A DNA stretch of 42,166 nt from Tuberibacillus calidus DSM 17572 (GTDB lineage Bacteria; Bacillota; Bacilli; Bacillales; Sporolactobacillaceae): the NCBI RefSeq assembly GCF_000430685.1, contig NZ_AUMM01000033.1, positions 1 to 42,166 on the forward strand. The letters are read 5' to 3'. A program made the position numbers and the translations under genes. Below are positions 30,062 through 39,952 of this stretch, piece by piece. The notes under the pieces were generated by a model. That model did not search any database, was not told the origin of the DNA, and saw only the letters and a list, made by a program, of their open reading frames with translations. Positions within the stretch are counted from its first letter, which is position 1, and each line of letters begins with the position of its first letter.

Positions 30062-33000
30062 ATGAATAAGACAGCGTTGAAAAACTTTGCAATCAATGCA
30101 CGAAGAGAGTTGCTCAAAAAGGTCGAAGCGAAGGCTTTGAAAATCGGAATATCTGAGGAACACATCAAGAAAGCACAGATTGAAAGCTCGGATGCAATTT
30201 ATATTGACGGCAAGCAGCTTTCGATCACCGAAAAGAAACAGCGGGATAAACTCATCCAACGGATCAAAGACATCGGTTTTAAGCAAGTGGTAGAAGAAGT
30301 AGCCTATACCTGGTTCAACCGCTTCATCGCATTGCGATTTATGGAAGTAAACAATTATCTTCCAACAAAAGTCAGGGTGCTGTCTTCCAGCAATCCTGAC
30401 AACCCAGAGCCTGATATCTTGAAAGAGGCTTTGTCAGTTGATTTAGACATTGATAAAGAGCTTGTATATGATCTGAAGTTAAATAACAAAACTGAGGAAC
30501 TGTACAAGTATTTGATTATTAAACAATGCAACAGTTTGAATAAATATCTTCCTTTTCTCTTTGAGACAATTGAAGACTATAAAGAGATTCTTTTTCCCGA
30601 AGGATTGTTGGCAAAAGACTCGTTTCTGCGGGAAATGACCGATACAGAGAAGATTCCTGAATCCGATTGGGAGAAGGTTGAAATAATTGGTTGGTTGTAC
30701 CAATATTACATTGCGGAAGAGAAAGATCGGGTTATTAAAGCAAAGAAAAAGTATAAGAAAGAAGAAATTCCATTTGCAACCCAGTTGTTTACTCCTGACT
30801 GGATTGTACGGTATATGGTGCAAAACACCCTTGGACGTTACTGGGTAGAGTCACATCCAGAAGATCGGGATTTAATCAAAAACTGGGAGTTCTATCTTGA
30901 AAATCCAAATCCAGAACCAGACCTTGAAGAAAAACTGGCTCCATTTATTAATAAGGACCTTAAAGTAGAAGATATCAAGTGTTTTGACCCTGCAATGGGA
31001 AGCGGTCATATTCTTGTTTATATGTTTGACGTCTTGTATGAGATTTATAGCCGTTGCGGATATATGGAAAGGGAAATTCCAAGACTGATTATCGAGAACA
31101 ATCTATATGGCTTAGATATTGATGATCGGGCTTATCAACTTGCTTGCTTTTCAGTTGTAATGAAAGCTGTTGAGTATAATAATAGATTTTTTAGAAGCAT
31201 AGAGAGAGAGGGCTTAAAACTTAACTTAGCTTCTATTCAGGAGACGAATCACTTCATTGACGATGACATTGCATATTTAGCTGGAGAAAGTAACGAGGTA
31301 AGTTTTGAAAAGATAAAAGCATTCATTGAGCAGTTCAAAAATGCCAAGACTTTCGGATCACTTATAAAGGTTGGCGATTACGATAAGGAGTATTTAGAAA
31401 AAAAATTGGATCAAATAATAAATAATCCTGCTAAGGATATTTTTGGGGATAAGTCAAGAAGAAAAGTAGTTGAACTATTACCAGAGTTATTAAAACAAGC
31501 AGAAATCATGAGTCAAAAATTTGATATTCTGGTTACTAACCCCCCCTATATGGGAAGTTCCTATATGAATAAAGATCTGGCCATGTTTATTAATCAATAC
31601 TATACCGATTACAAATATGATACATTTTCTGCTTTTATTGCACTATGTACAAATAAAGTAAAAGACAATGGACAACTTGGCTTTTTAACTCCTTTTGTAT
31701 GGATGTTTATATCTTCCTATGAAAAATTGAGGAAATTTATTGTTTTTAACAAGAATATAAGTTCGTTGATTGAGTTAGAATACAATGCATTTCCCGAGGC
31801 TTGTGTACCCGTTTGTTGCTTTACTTTGAGAAATTATAAAGTTGACTTAACTGGTGAATATATCAAGCTATCAGATTTTAAGGGGGCTGAAAATCAAGAA
31901 ATAAAAACTTTGGAAGCTATAGAAAACCCAAAAATATATTATAGATACTCTCATCGAAGTAGTAGTTTTATAAATATACCTTCTTATACAATTGCCTATT
32001 CAGCAAGTGATAAAATTAAGGAGTTATTTGCTAAAGGAACATCTTTGGAAAAGCATGTAGAAGCTGTCACAAAGGGGATTTTTACGGGTGATAATAAAAG
32101 ATTTATTAGATTTTGGTTTGAGGTGAATAAATCAGATATTGATCGTAGAAAATGGAATAAATATTCGAAGGGAGGACCTTATAGAAAATGGTATGGAAAT
32201 TCTATCTATGTAATTAAATGGCATAATGATGCTCTTGAATTAAGAAATTTTCCTGGAAGCGGTATGGGAGCTTCTAAATATTATAATTTACCACATATTG
32301 TCTGGTCAGGTATAACAATTTCTAATATCTCTTTTAGATATGATTATGATGATGTTTTTTTTGATGATGTAAGTCCCGCTATTATTCTAAAAAAAGACCA
32401 AGTATTGAAATATATTACCTTGTTAAATTCAAAACCGATAAGCACTATTTTAAAAATTATTGCTCCCACAATGCATTATCAAATCGGGGATATAAAAAAA
32501 ATACCTGTCATTCCAATAAATCAGGAATTACAAAGTACCGTAGTTGATATAGGAAATAATTTGATAAAAATATCGAAGCTGGATTGGGACTCGTTTGAAA
32601 TATCATGGGATTTTAAAATGCATCCAATGTTAATTCACAAAGATTCGGAATCAACTCTTGAAAATACATTTAATAAGTGGAGTGATTTTGCAGAAAAGCA
32701 GTTCTATAAATTAAAGAAAAATGAAGAACAACTAAATAGAATTTATATAGAGGTTTATGGATTGCAAAAAGAGATGGCACCTGATGTGAGTGAAGAAGAG
32801 GTAACGGTTAGAAAGGCAGATAGAGAAAGGGATATTAAATCCTTTATCTCCTATGCAGTCGGTTGTATGTTTGGAAGATTCTCTTTAGATGAAGAAGGAC
32901 TTGTTTTTGCTGGAGGAAAGTTTGAACCAGAAAGGTATCAGAAATATCCTGTTGATATGGACAACATTATTCCCGTTCTCTCAGGAGCTTATTTTGAAGA

Positions 33001-33541
33001 TGATATAGTATCCAAGTTCATCGAATTTGTTAACGTGACCTTCGGCGAAGAAACTTTGGAAGAAAATTTGGAGTTTATTGCTGATACACTAGGCAAGAAA
33101 AACGGAGAAACAGCAAGAGAAACTATCAGGAGATACTTCCTGAACGATTTCTTCAAAGATCATGTCCAAACATACAAGAAGAGACCGATATACTGGCTTT
33201 TCACCTCTGGAAAACAAAAAGCGTTTAACTGCTTAATTTACATGCATCGTTATGACAAAACTACTCTGTCGAGGATCCGAACAGACTACTTGCATCCGCT
33301 TCAAATCCGACTTGATGCTGAGAGGAAATCTCTCCTTGAAGTGATTGAGGGAGGCGGAACTGCCAAAGAGATCAGCAATGCGAAAAAAGAATTGAAGCAG
33401 TTGGATTTGAAAATTGATGAACTGAAAGCATACGACGAAGTGCTTCATCATATGGCGGACATGCAAATAGAGATTGATCTGGATGACGGTGTGGCTGTGA
33501 ACTATGCCAAGTTCAACGGTTTACTTGCAAAACTGGATTAG
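30062..33541 (+). CDS. pglX: BREX adenine-specific DNA methyltransferase PglX
   Basis: 1159 residues; methylates the N6 of adenine in a non-palindromic site to mark self DNA. SAM-binding motif I is FDPAMGSGHIL (about residues 308-318) and catalytic motif IV is NPPY in DILVTNPPYMGSS (about 493). The C-terminal third holds the target-recognition and helical parts. From about 31120 to 32850 the DNA is strikingly AT-rich compared with its own ends and with neighbouring brx genes, suggesting module exchange. A C7 run encodes part of NPPY. I prefer the second ATG because GGTG lies seven bases before it; the ATG two codons earlier is possible. Confidence 0.95.
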   Translation: MNKTALKNFAINARRELLKKVEAKALKIGISEEHIKKAQIESSDAIYIDGKQLSITEKKQRDKLIQRIKDIGFKQVVEEVAYTWFNRFIALRFMEVNNYLPTKVRVLSSSNPDNPEPDILKEALSVDLDIDKELVYDLKLNNKTEELYKYLIIKQCNSLNKYLPFLFETIEDYKEILFPEGLLAKDSFLREMTDTEKIPESDWEKVEIIGWLYQYYIAEEKDRVIKAKKKYKKEEIPFATQLFTPDWIVRYMVQNTLGRYWVESHPEDRDLIKNWEFYLENPNPEPDLEEKLAPFINKDLKVEDIKCFDPAMGSGHILVYMFDVLYEIYSRCGYMEREIPRLIIENNLYGLDIDDRAYQLACFSVVMKAVEYNNRFFRSIEREGLKLNLASIQETNHFIDDDIAYLAGESNEVSFEKIKAFIEQFKNAKTFGSLIKVGDYDKEYLEKKLDQIINNPAKDIFGDKSRRKVVELLPELLKQAEIMSQKFDILVTNPPYMGSSYMNKDLAMFINQYYTDYKYDTFSAFIALCTNKVKDNGQLGFLTPFVWMFISSYEKLRKFIVFNKNISSLIELEYNAFPEACVPVCCFTLRNYKVDLTGEYIKLSDFKGAENQEIKTLEAIENPKIYYRYSHRSSSFINIPSYTIAYSASDKIKELFAKGTSLEKHVEAVTKGIFTGDNKRFIRFWFEVNKSDIDRRKWNKYSKGGPYRKWYGNSIYVIKWHNDALELRNFPGSGMGASKYYNLPHIVWSGITISNISFRYDYDDVFFDDVSPAIILKKDQVLKYITLLNSKPISTILKIIAPTMHYQIGDIKKIPVIPINQELQSTVVDIGNNLIKISKLDWDSFEISWDFKMHPMLIHKDSESTLENTFNKWSDFAEKQFYKLKKNEEQLNRIYIEVYGLQKEMAPDVSEEEVTVRKADRERDIKSFISYAVGCMFGRFSLDEEGLVFAGGKFEPERYQKYPVDMDNIIPVLSGAYFEDDIVSKFIEFVNVTFGEETLEENLEFIADTLGKKNGETARETIRRYFLNDFFKDHVQTYKKRPIYWLFTSGKQKAFNCLIYMHRYDKTTLSRIRTDYLHPLQIRLDAERKSLLEVIEGGGTAKEISNAKKELKQLDLKIDELKAYDEVLHHMADMQIEIDLDDGVAVNYAKFNGLLAKLD

Positions 33542-33556
33542 TTTTCGGTTACAATG

Positions 33557-33587
33557 GGGATATACCAGCTTTGTCTTGGTATATCCC
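33557..33587 (+). other. intercistronic hairpin between pglX and pglZ
   Basis: GGGATATACCA and TGGTATATCCC form a perfect 11-bp stem with a 9-base loop, 15 bases after the pglX stop. What follows is TGTCTATT, too poor for a clear terminator. Confidence 0.6.
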
Positions 33588-33622
33588 TGTCTATTAGCCT
33601 GTTACAAAGGTGTTGAGAAGCA

Positions 33623-36181
33623 ATGAATATCGATGAAATTGTAAACAGTTTAAGGACAACTTTTCAGCAACCGTTGGGTGATGGAGAGCAACGGAAGATT
33701 GTCTTTTGGATGGATAAAGATCAAGAGTTTGTTGATTACATAGACGATATCCACATTGAAAACGTGAAAGTTCATAAGTGGACTGAAACGAATAGTTTTT
33801 ACACGAAATACTTGCTGGAGGAAGAAGACCCAGGTTCTCACTATCTGGTCTATTCCAACTTGGACTTGAGTCTGGAAGAGAATTGGCTATTGGATACTTT
33901 CCTTTATTCGAAAACCTTCTATGCGGATAAGATCTCACTCATCATGAAGGAGTTGAACATTGATTCATCTTTAAGAAGTGTTGTGAAGAAATACGAAAAG
34001 TTTTTTGGCAATAAAGAGCGGCTTCGAAAATTTAAGGCATATGGCATTCCTTCTTACACTCAAGAAACCATTGAATTAGCGATCATGAGTGTATTATGTA
34101 ATCTCAAATCTCTTGATTTTGAAGATGCTCTCAAAGTCATTCTGATGGATAACCTTGATGACAAAGAGAACAAATATTTGCAACAGATCGAGAAGTATTT
34201 TGACATCCATGTTTTCTGGAGATATGTAACCGAACGATTTGGCTTCGAGCAAGAGAACAAATCACTTAAGACTCTGTTCATTCACTTGACTGTCACGACG
34301 CTTAGTCATTCCGTGGATGAAAATCATCTGTCGCTTTTAAAAAACTACATCGCGAATCACAACAAATCAAATGCTTTAGTATTTATTGATCACTGGATGC
34401 ATCATAAAACGGATTACCTTGTGTTCGACCAACTTTCCGAGACTGTAGAGAAGGAAATCAAGCTTGCTGATATTGTGAACCAACTCCCTGTTTCAGAATT
34501 CAAAACAGCGGATACGTTTCCTTACTTCGATAAAGCGATCATCATATACATTGCCAACAGCTTGGACGCAAGACTGGAAGATTATGAGGAGTATATCAAG
34601 CTGATTCAATTACGCCGAGCCAAGCATTTTTATGAGAGGTTTCAATACATTTATGAAGCCCTGTACTACACTGTAAAAATGTTTGAGTTCTACAAGAAGT
34701 ATCATATGGGAATTCCACAAGCTCAAGCTTCGGACATGTATCGAGCGTATGTGGAAGAGTACCATAAGATGGATATGTACTACAGAAAGTTTTATACCGC
34801 ATTTGATCATGACACAAACAGTGAAATTTTCAAAAAGCTCAAAGAAATGATTGAGAACCTGTATACCAACTGGTTCATGGGTCAATTAAGTTCGTATTGG
34901 TCTTCCGCGGTTGAAGCAGAGATGAAAACAAACTGGGCGATCCCAGGAATACAAAATCAAAAAGATTTTTACAGAACCTTTGTCGCTCCGAAAATTCGCC
35001 AAGGTGAACGAGTATTCGTGATCATATCCGACGCTCTCCGCTATGAAGTAGCGGTTGAACTCGCGGATAAACTCAATTCGGAAACGACAGGAGTTTGCGA
35101 TATTGAGGCACTGCTGGGTGTAATCCCTTCTATCACAAAGCTAGGCATGGCGTCCTTGCTTCCGTATAAAAGTTTGGAAATCGACATGGATGGCAGAGTT
35201 CTTGTAGATGGAAGAACTTCAGCTGGTCTTGATAATCGAATGGAAATTTTGCAGACGGCTGTCCCTGAAAGCATAGCAATACATTATCAAGAGTTATTCG
35301 CCATGAATAAAGCGGGTAGAAGGGAAACCTTTAAGGGCAAGAAACTGATTTACATCTACCACGACAGTATCGATGCCATTGGAGATAAAGCGTCTACAGA
35401 AATCTACACATTTACAGCGGCGGAAAGAGCGATCGAGGAAATATACAGTATTATCAAGATCATTCGGGATGATTTAAGCGGAACGAATATTTTTGTGACA
35501 GCCGATCATGGATTCGTCTATCAACGGGAAGCGTTAGAAGAAAGCGATAAGATCGAGAAAGAAGGTCTACATGCTGTTGAAGTGAAAAGAAGATATTTGC
35601 TGACTCAGGATTCGGGGGAAAGAACGGGTTTGCTTGATATTAGTATGGATTCATTAATCAAGAATGAATATCGTTTAACGGCATATGTTCCCAAAGCGAC
35701 GATTCGATTTAAGATGCAGGGTTCTGGGGTCAATTTTGTCCATGGTGGAGCAAGCTTGCAGGAGATTGTAGTCCCGCTCATCAAGTTTAAAAATATCCGA
35801 AGCGGACAGAAGAACAGCCGCGAGATTGAAAAAGTGGATGTGAAGCTCACCAACACGACGAGGAAAATTACGAACAGTTTGTTCAACTTGACTTTTTTCC
35901 AGACCGAAAAAGTCGAAGACAAGCGAATTCCTCGTACTGTAAGGATTTATATGGTCGATGATACTGACTCCGTCATTACTAATGAAGAAATCCTAATTTG
36001 TGACCGAACTTCCGACAAACCAGACGATCGGACTTTTAAGTTACGCTTTGCCTTAAAGTCGATCCCATACGATAAGAACAAGGATTATTACCTTATCATC
36101 AAAGACGTTGAAACAAACGTAGTCGTTGAGCGAATACCATTTCAAATTAGCTTGGGGATCGTAAGTGAGTTCGACTTTTAG
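33623..36181 (+). CDS. pglZ: BREX alkaline-phosphatase-superfamily protein PglZ
   Basis: 852 residues, type 1 BREX PglZ. The C-terminal half carries the alkaline-phosphatase-like metal motifs: VFVIISDALRYEVAVELADK (the Asp of the first metal site, near residue 468) and NIFVTADHGFVYQREALEES (Asp-His, near residue 624). The PglZ domain lies about 460-680 and is followed by a beta-rich tail. PglZ interacts with PglX; metal-dependent nuclease or phosphodiesterase activity has been reported for relatives. Ends 14 bases before brxL. The N-terminal 450 residues are helical with no recognised motif. Confidence 0.94.
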   Translation: MNIDEIVNSLRTTFQQPLGDGEQRKIVFWMDKDQEFVDYIDDIHIENVKVHKWTETNSFYTKYLLEEEDPGSHYLVYSNLDLSLEENWLLDTFLYSKTFYADKISLIMKELNIDSSLRSVVKKYEKFFGNKERLRKFKAYGIPSYTQETIELAIMSVLCNLKSLDFEDALKVILMDNLDDKENKYLQQIEKYFDIHVFWRYVTERFGFEQENKSLKTLFIHLTVTTLSHSVDENHLSLLKNYIANHNKSNALVFIDHWMHHKTDYLVFDQLSETVEKEIKLADIVNQLPVSEFKTADTFPYFDKAIIIYIANSLDARLEDYEEYIKLIQLRRAKHFYERFQYIYEALYYTVKMFEFYKKYHMGIPQAQASDMYRAYVEEYHKMDMYYRKFYTAFDHDTNSEIFKKLKEMIENLYTNWFMGQLSSYWSSAVEAEMKTNWAIPGIQNQKDFYRTFVAPKIRQGERVFVIISDALRYEVAVELADKLNSETTGVCDIEALLGVIPSITKLGMASLLPYKSLEIDMDGRVLVDGRTSAGLDNRMEILQTAVPESIAIHYQELFAMNKAGRRETFKGKKLIYIYHDSIDAIGDKASTEIYTFTAAERAIEEIYSIIKIIRDDLSGTNIFVTADHGFVYQREALEESDKIEKEGLHAVEVKRRYLLTQDSGERTGLLDISMDSLIKNEYRLTAYVPKATIRFKMQGSGVNFVHGGASLQEIVVPLIKFKNIRSGQKNSREIEKVDVKLTNTTRKITNSLFNLTFFQTEKVEDKRIPRTVRIYMVDDTDSVITNEEILICDRTSDKPDDRTFKLRFALKSIPYDKNKDYYLIIKDVETNVVVERIPFQISLGIVSEFDF

Positions 36182-36195
36182 AGAGGGGGACAGGA

Positions 36196-38250
36196 ATGGA
36201 GCCACTAAGAGAAGACCGCTCATTGGATCTAGACCGAAAACTTAACGAAGTGTTTTCGGGCAGGGTCGTTCGTAAAGATTTGACCAAAATGATTAAAGAA
36301 GGGGCCAATGTCCCTGTTTATGTACTTGAATATTTGTTGGGCATGTACGCGGCGACTGATGATGAGGAGAATATACGGGAAGGGTTGGAACGGGTCAAGA
36401 AGATCCTCGCCGAAAATTTTGTTAGACCCGACGAAGCCGAAAAGATTAAGTCCAAAATTCGGGAGCTTGGGCAATATTCCATCATTGACAAGGTCACGGT
36501 ATCCCTGAATGCGAAGATTGATACCTATGAAGCCGAATTTTCCAACTTGGGCTTAAAAGGTGTTCCCATCTCTCCAAACTATGTGAAGGAATACGATAAG
36601 CTTTTGGCTGGCGGCATTTGGTGTATGCTGAAGATGGAATATTTCTTTGATGAAGAGGTAAAGAACCATAATCCGTTCAGAATCAGTAGCCTGAAGCCTA
36701 TCCAACTGCCCAATATGGATTTGAATGAGGTGTTGGAAGGCAGAAAAAGTTTCTCCAAGGAAGAATGGATGGATGTACTTATTCGTTCGACTGGAATGGA
36801 ACCGACGCATTTTGAGGAAAGGGTCAAATGGCATTTGCTCTTAAGGCTCGTTCCGTTGGTAGAGAACAACTACAATTTATGTGAACTTGGTCCAAGAGGA
36901 ACGGGTAAGTCCCATGTTTATAAGGAGATCTCTCCGAATTCTATTCTGGTATCTGGTGGGCAAACGACTGTAGCGAATTTATTTTACAACATGTCCACGA
37001 AGAAGGTCGGATTGGTCGGTTTATGGGATACGGTCGCTTTTGATGAAGTGGCGGGCATCCAGTTCAAGGATAAAGACGGCATTCAAATTATGAAAGACTA
37101 TATGGCTTCTGGATCATTTGCCAGGGGTAAGGAAGAAAAAGCGGCATCCGCCTCTATGGTTTTTGTCGGAAACATTAATCAGAGCGTGGATTCGTTAATC
37201 AAGACCTCGCATTTGTTTGCCCCGTTTCCAGAAGCGATGGCGAACGATACGGCGTTTTTTGATCGGATGCATTATTATCTCCCAGGCTGGGAAATCCCGA
37301 AGATGCGGCCCGAGTTTTTTACTGATAAATACGGGTTTATCGTTGATTATTTGGCTGAATTTTTCAGGGAGATGAGAAAACGTTCATTTTCCGATGCCAT
37401 TGATAAGTATTTTAAATTGGGGAACAACTTGAATCAACGCGATGTTATTGCTGTCCGTAAAACGGTATCGGGGCTGATCAAGCTCTTGTACCCGCATGGA
37501 GAGTATACAAGAGAGAATGTTGAAGAAATCCTGAAATATGCCCTTGAAGGTCGAAGAAGGGTAAAAGAACAACTGAAGAAGATCGGCGGTATGGAATTCT
37601 ACGATGTCCACTTCTCCTATATTGACAGGGAAACGCTGAACGAGGAATATGTTTCCGTCCCAGAACAAGGCGGTGGAAAGCTGATCCCCGAAGGTATGGG
37701 GAAACCTGGTCATGTCTATACCGTTGGCCATGGTGATTCAGGCATGATCGGGGTATATAAGCTTGAAAATCAGGTGGTTTCTGGAACAGGGAAGTTTGAA
37801 AAATCGGGCGTTGGATCCCATCGGGGTGCAAAAGAAAGCCTGGACACTGCTTTCCGATATTTTACTGCCAACTGCAAAAGCATAAGCAGTTCTATCAGTA
37901 CGAAAACGAAGGATTATCTTATGCATATCAGCGACCTTCAAGGCATCGGGTTGACGGAAGAATTGGCTATTGCTGAATTGGTTGGGCTGTGTTCAGCGGC
38001 TCTGGAAAGACCTGTTCAAGAGAGTATGGTGGTACTTGGCAACATGACTGTAGGAGGAACGATTGCCAAAGTTGAAGAATTTGCAAATGTATTGCAAGTA
38101 TGTGTTGATGCAGGGGCAAAGCGTGTATTAATTCCAGCATCGTCAGTTGTGGACTTGCAGACTGTTCCACCAGATTTGCTGATTAAGATTCAACCGATCT
38201 TTTACGCAGATCCGACCGATGCGGTGTTTAAGGCTTTAGGCGTGAGCTAG
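36196..38250 (+). CDS. brxL: BREX protein BrxL (AAA+ ATPase with Lon-like C-terminal domain)
   Basis: 684 residues, typical. The AAA+ core has Walker A LGPRGTGKSHVYKE (about residues 233-246), Walker B-type DTVAFDEVAGIQF (about 278-290) and a conserved FVGNINQSVDSL. The C-terminal 150 residues follow the Lon protease fold (LVGLCSAALERPVQ, MTVGGTIAKVEEFANVL, AGAKRVLIPASS), but the catalytic Ser and Lys positions are not conserved in my hand alignment, so it is probably not a protease. BrxL is a DNA-binding motor dispensable for methylation but needed for phage exclusion in some systems. GAGAGGGGG precedes the ATG. Last canonical BREX gene. Confidence 0.95.
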   Translation: MEPLREDRSLDLDRKLNEVFSGRVVRKDLTKMIKEGANVPVYVLEYLLGMYAATDDEENIREGLERVKKILAENFVRPDEAEKIKSKIRELGQYSIIDKVTVSLNAKIDTYEAEFSNLGLKGVPISPNYVKEYDKLLAGGIWCMLKMEYFFDEEVKNHNPFRISSLKPIQLPNMDLNEVLEGRKSFSKEEWMDVLIRSTGMEPTHFEERVKWHLLLRLVPLVENNYNLCELGPRGTGKSHVYKEISPNSILVSGGQTTVANLFYNMSTKKVGLVGLWDTVAFDEVAGIQFKDKDGIQIMKDYMASGSFARGKEEKAASASMVFVGNINQSVDSLIKTSHLFAPFPEAMANDTAFFDRMHYYLPGWEIPKMRPEFFTDKYGFIVDYLAEFFREMRKRSFSDAIDKYFKLGNNLNQRDVIAVRKTVSGLIKLLYPHGEYTRENVEEILKYALEGRRRVKEQLKKIGGMEFYDVHFSYIDRETLNEEYVSVPEQGGGKLIPEGMGKPGHVYTVGHGDSGMIGVYKLENQVVSGTGKFEKSGVGSHRGAKESLDTAFRYFTANCKSISSSISTKTKDYLMHISDLQGIGLTEELAIAELVGLCSAALERPVQESMVVLGNMTVGGTIAKVEEFANVLQVCVDAGAKRVLIPASSVVDLQTVPPDLLIKIQPIFYADPTDAVFKALGVS

Positions 38251-38452
38251 TAAATACGGACATTGTGGGAACTCCGCCGTTGTGTACAATAAAGGGATCG
38301 GCCTGGCTCCTAAACACCTTTTCTTTCTGTTCTGATTGGAAACAACGGAAAGCCATTTTGGATGAGGAAGTGGTTCGGGAACTGTGAAGCATGTAATTAA
38401 AAGAAGATGGGGAAATGTGAAAATAGATTAATTTAGGAAGGAGGGTTTTCCA

Positions 38453-39781
38453 ATGAAATTAGCGATAACGAAAAAGGATCAGACGGTGCTTCTAATCAGT
38501 GAAATTACGAAAGATTATAAATGGTTTTATGAATTGCTCGAAAAAAACGATCGGATTACTGAGGCACTCGTTGAATCTCTAGATAATGATCAGAAGAACT
38601 TTATAGAACACATGCTCCCCGTTATATTACAACAAGCAATTTTAGAATGGAGAGAGAAGGCTCAGCTCCCAATAGATTTAGGGGAAAATAAAGAAAATTG
38701 GACGAATTGTTCACTTTGTGGACAACCAAACCGATATATACATTTTATCGTCAATAGATTAACAGGAAAAGAGATTAATGTAGGCAGTGATTGTGTAAAA
38801 GAGTATTCTTTTAACGACGGAAATACGGAGCATCAACGTAAAGAAGCGAGGAAAATTCGGAGGCTAAATATTCTTAATACAGAGTTGCCAGGTATCAAGC
38901 GTACAATAGAAAATTGGCTGAATCAATTGGAGAATTTTGAATTGTGGATCCCCCTGGATTTGTCAAAGAAATATCGTGATATCGGAGAACAACTTAAAAA
39001 GAGGTACGAAGATTTTTTGGAAGGAAAGGAATCGGAAAATTCGATATCGGAATTAAAAAATCTTATTGAGCAAGGGCAAAAAGAACTTGAAGTATTTCGC
39101 TCTTACTCTAATGATAACCGAGACAACAATTTTCTTGTTACAAAAGAGATGTATAGATGGATACAAAGGAATATGGGCAATCCAAGTGTCAGAACGGCAT
39201 TTGAACAACTAAAAAACGATGGGAGGATTACTTACCAAATCGCACATAGAATTTCTGAGGAAGGGTTTATGAAGAAAATTGTTAGGCTGATGAACCGTCA
39301 TTTGGAGGAAATGCAAATAGTCATAGAGGAAGCCCGAATTGCTGAAAACAATTATAGTTTTTATGTGGAACAACTTAAAGGTTGCAGGTTTTATATCTCT
39401 CATCAAGAGTTATTACAGAACTTTGGATGGGTTTTATTTGGTGAAGAGCCTTTTGTCGAAATCAATGCCAATGAATTTGTAAAGATCGGTAAAGTAAATG
39501 ATGAACAATCAATGTACGTTTTACTCAAGGCTTTAGCAAGGAAGTTAAGAAAAGAGCCCATAAAGTTGAATGGCTATGATTATGACTTTAACGAGATAGT
39601 CTTATTTGACGAAAATGGAAGATGCCATAAAGTGGTGAATTTAAAAGCTTTCGTTTCAAAATACAAGGTATTAGCCATTTCTGATGATAAGGATCTTTTA
39701 CGGGGAATTAAAGGTGAATCTGGACACCTAATCAATCTAAATGAATATCGAAAGAGCAGGGATGGCTACATTCCACTTTAA
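38453..39781 (+). CDS. unrecognised protein with a treble-clef-like Cys motif
   Basis: 442 residues. An N-terminal region (about 1-75) is followed by a probable metal-binding knuckle: CSLCGQPNRYIHFIVNRLTG then KEINVGSDCVKEY (Cys pair near residues 84-87, Cys near 112). A long charged helical region (about 120-290) follows, then a mixed C-terminal domain (EEPFVEINANEFVKIG ... KLNGYDYDFNEIVLFD). The Cys motif with INVGSDC resembles short zinc-binding segments in uncharacterised phage and Bacilli proteins; nucleic-acid binding is plausible only. GGAAGGAGGG precedes the ATG. AT-rich, 200 bases after brxL without an obvious terminator between, so it may belong to the defence locus. Confidence 0.7.
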   Translation: MKLAITKKDQTVLLISEITKDYKWFYELLEKNDRITEALVESLDNDQKNFIEHMLPVILQQAILEWREKAQLPIDLGENKENWTNCSLCGQPNRYIHFIVNRLTGKEINVGSDCVKEYSFNDGNTEHQRKEARKIRRLNILNTELPGIKRTIENWLNQLENFELWIPLDLSKKYRDIGEQLKKRYEDFLEGKESENSISELKNLIEQGQKELEVFRSYSNDNRDNNFLVTKEMYRWIQRNMGNPSVRTAFEQLKNDGRITYQIAHRISEEGFMKKIVRLMNRHLEEMQIVIEEARIAENNYSFYVEQLKGCRFYISHQELLQNFGWVLFGEEPFVEINANEFVKIGKVNDEQSMYVLLKALARKLRKEPIKLNGYDYDFNEIVLFDENGRCHKVVNLKAFVSKYKVLAISDDKDLLRGIKGESGHLINLNEYRKSRDGYIPL

Positions 39782-39892
39782 CAAACACCTAATATAGAAG
39801 CTCTCGCACTTAACTAAAACTCCATCCCCAAAGTTCCAAATTGTGAATTATTCATTTAGTATAATTTCTGTATTGATGTGTTTGGATCAAGG

Positions 39893-39939
39893 AAAACTCC
39901 GCCGCTGAACTCAAAATGTTCAATCATGCGGAGTTTTTT
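39893..39939. terminator. bidirectional terminator between the Cys-motif gene and parR
   Basis: AAACTCCGC / GCGGAGTTT stem with an inner TGAAC / GTTCA pairing. T-run on the plus strand (TTTTTT) and TTTT on the minus strand, between convergent genes. Confidence 0.75.
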
Positions 39940-39952
39940 CTATTTTGCCATC

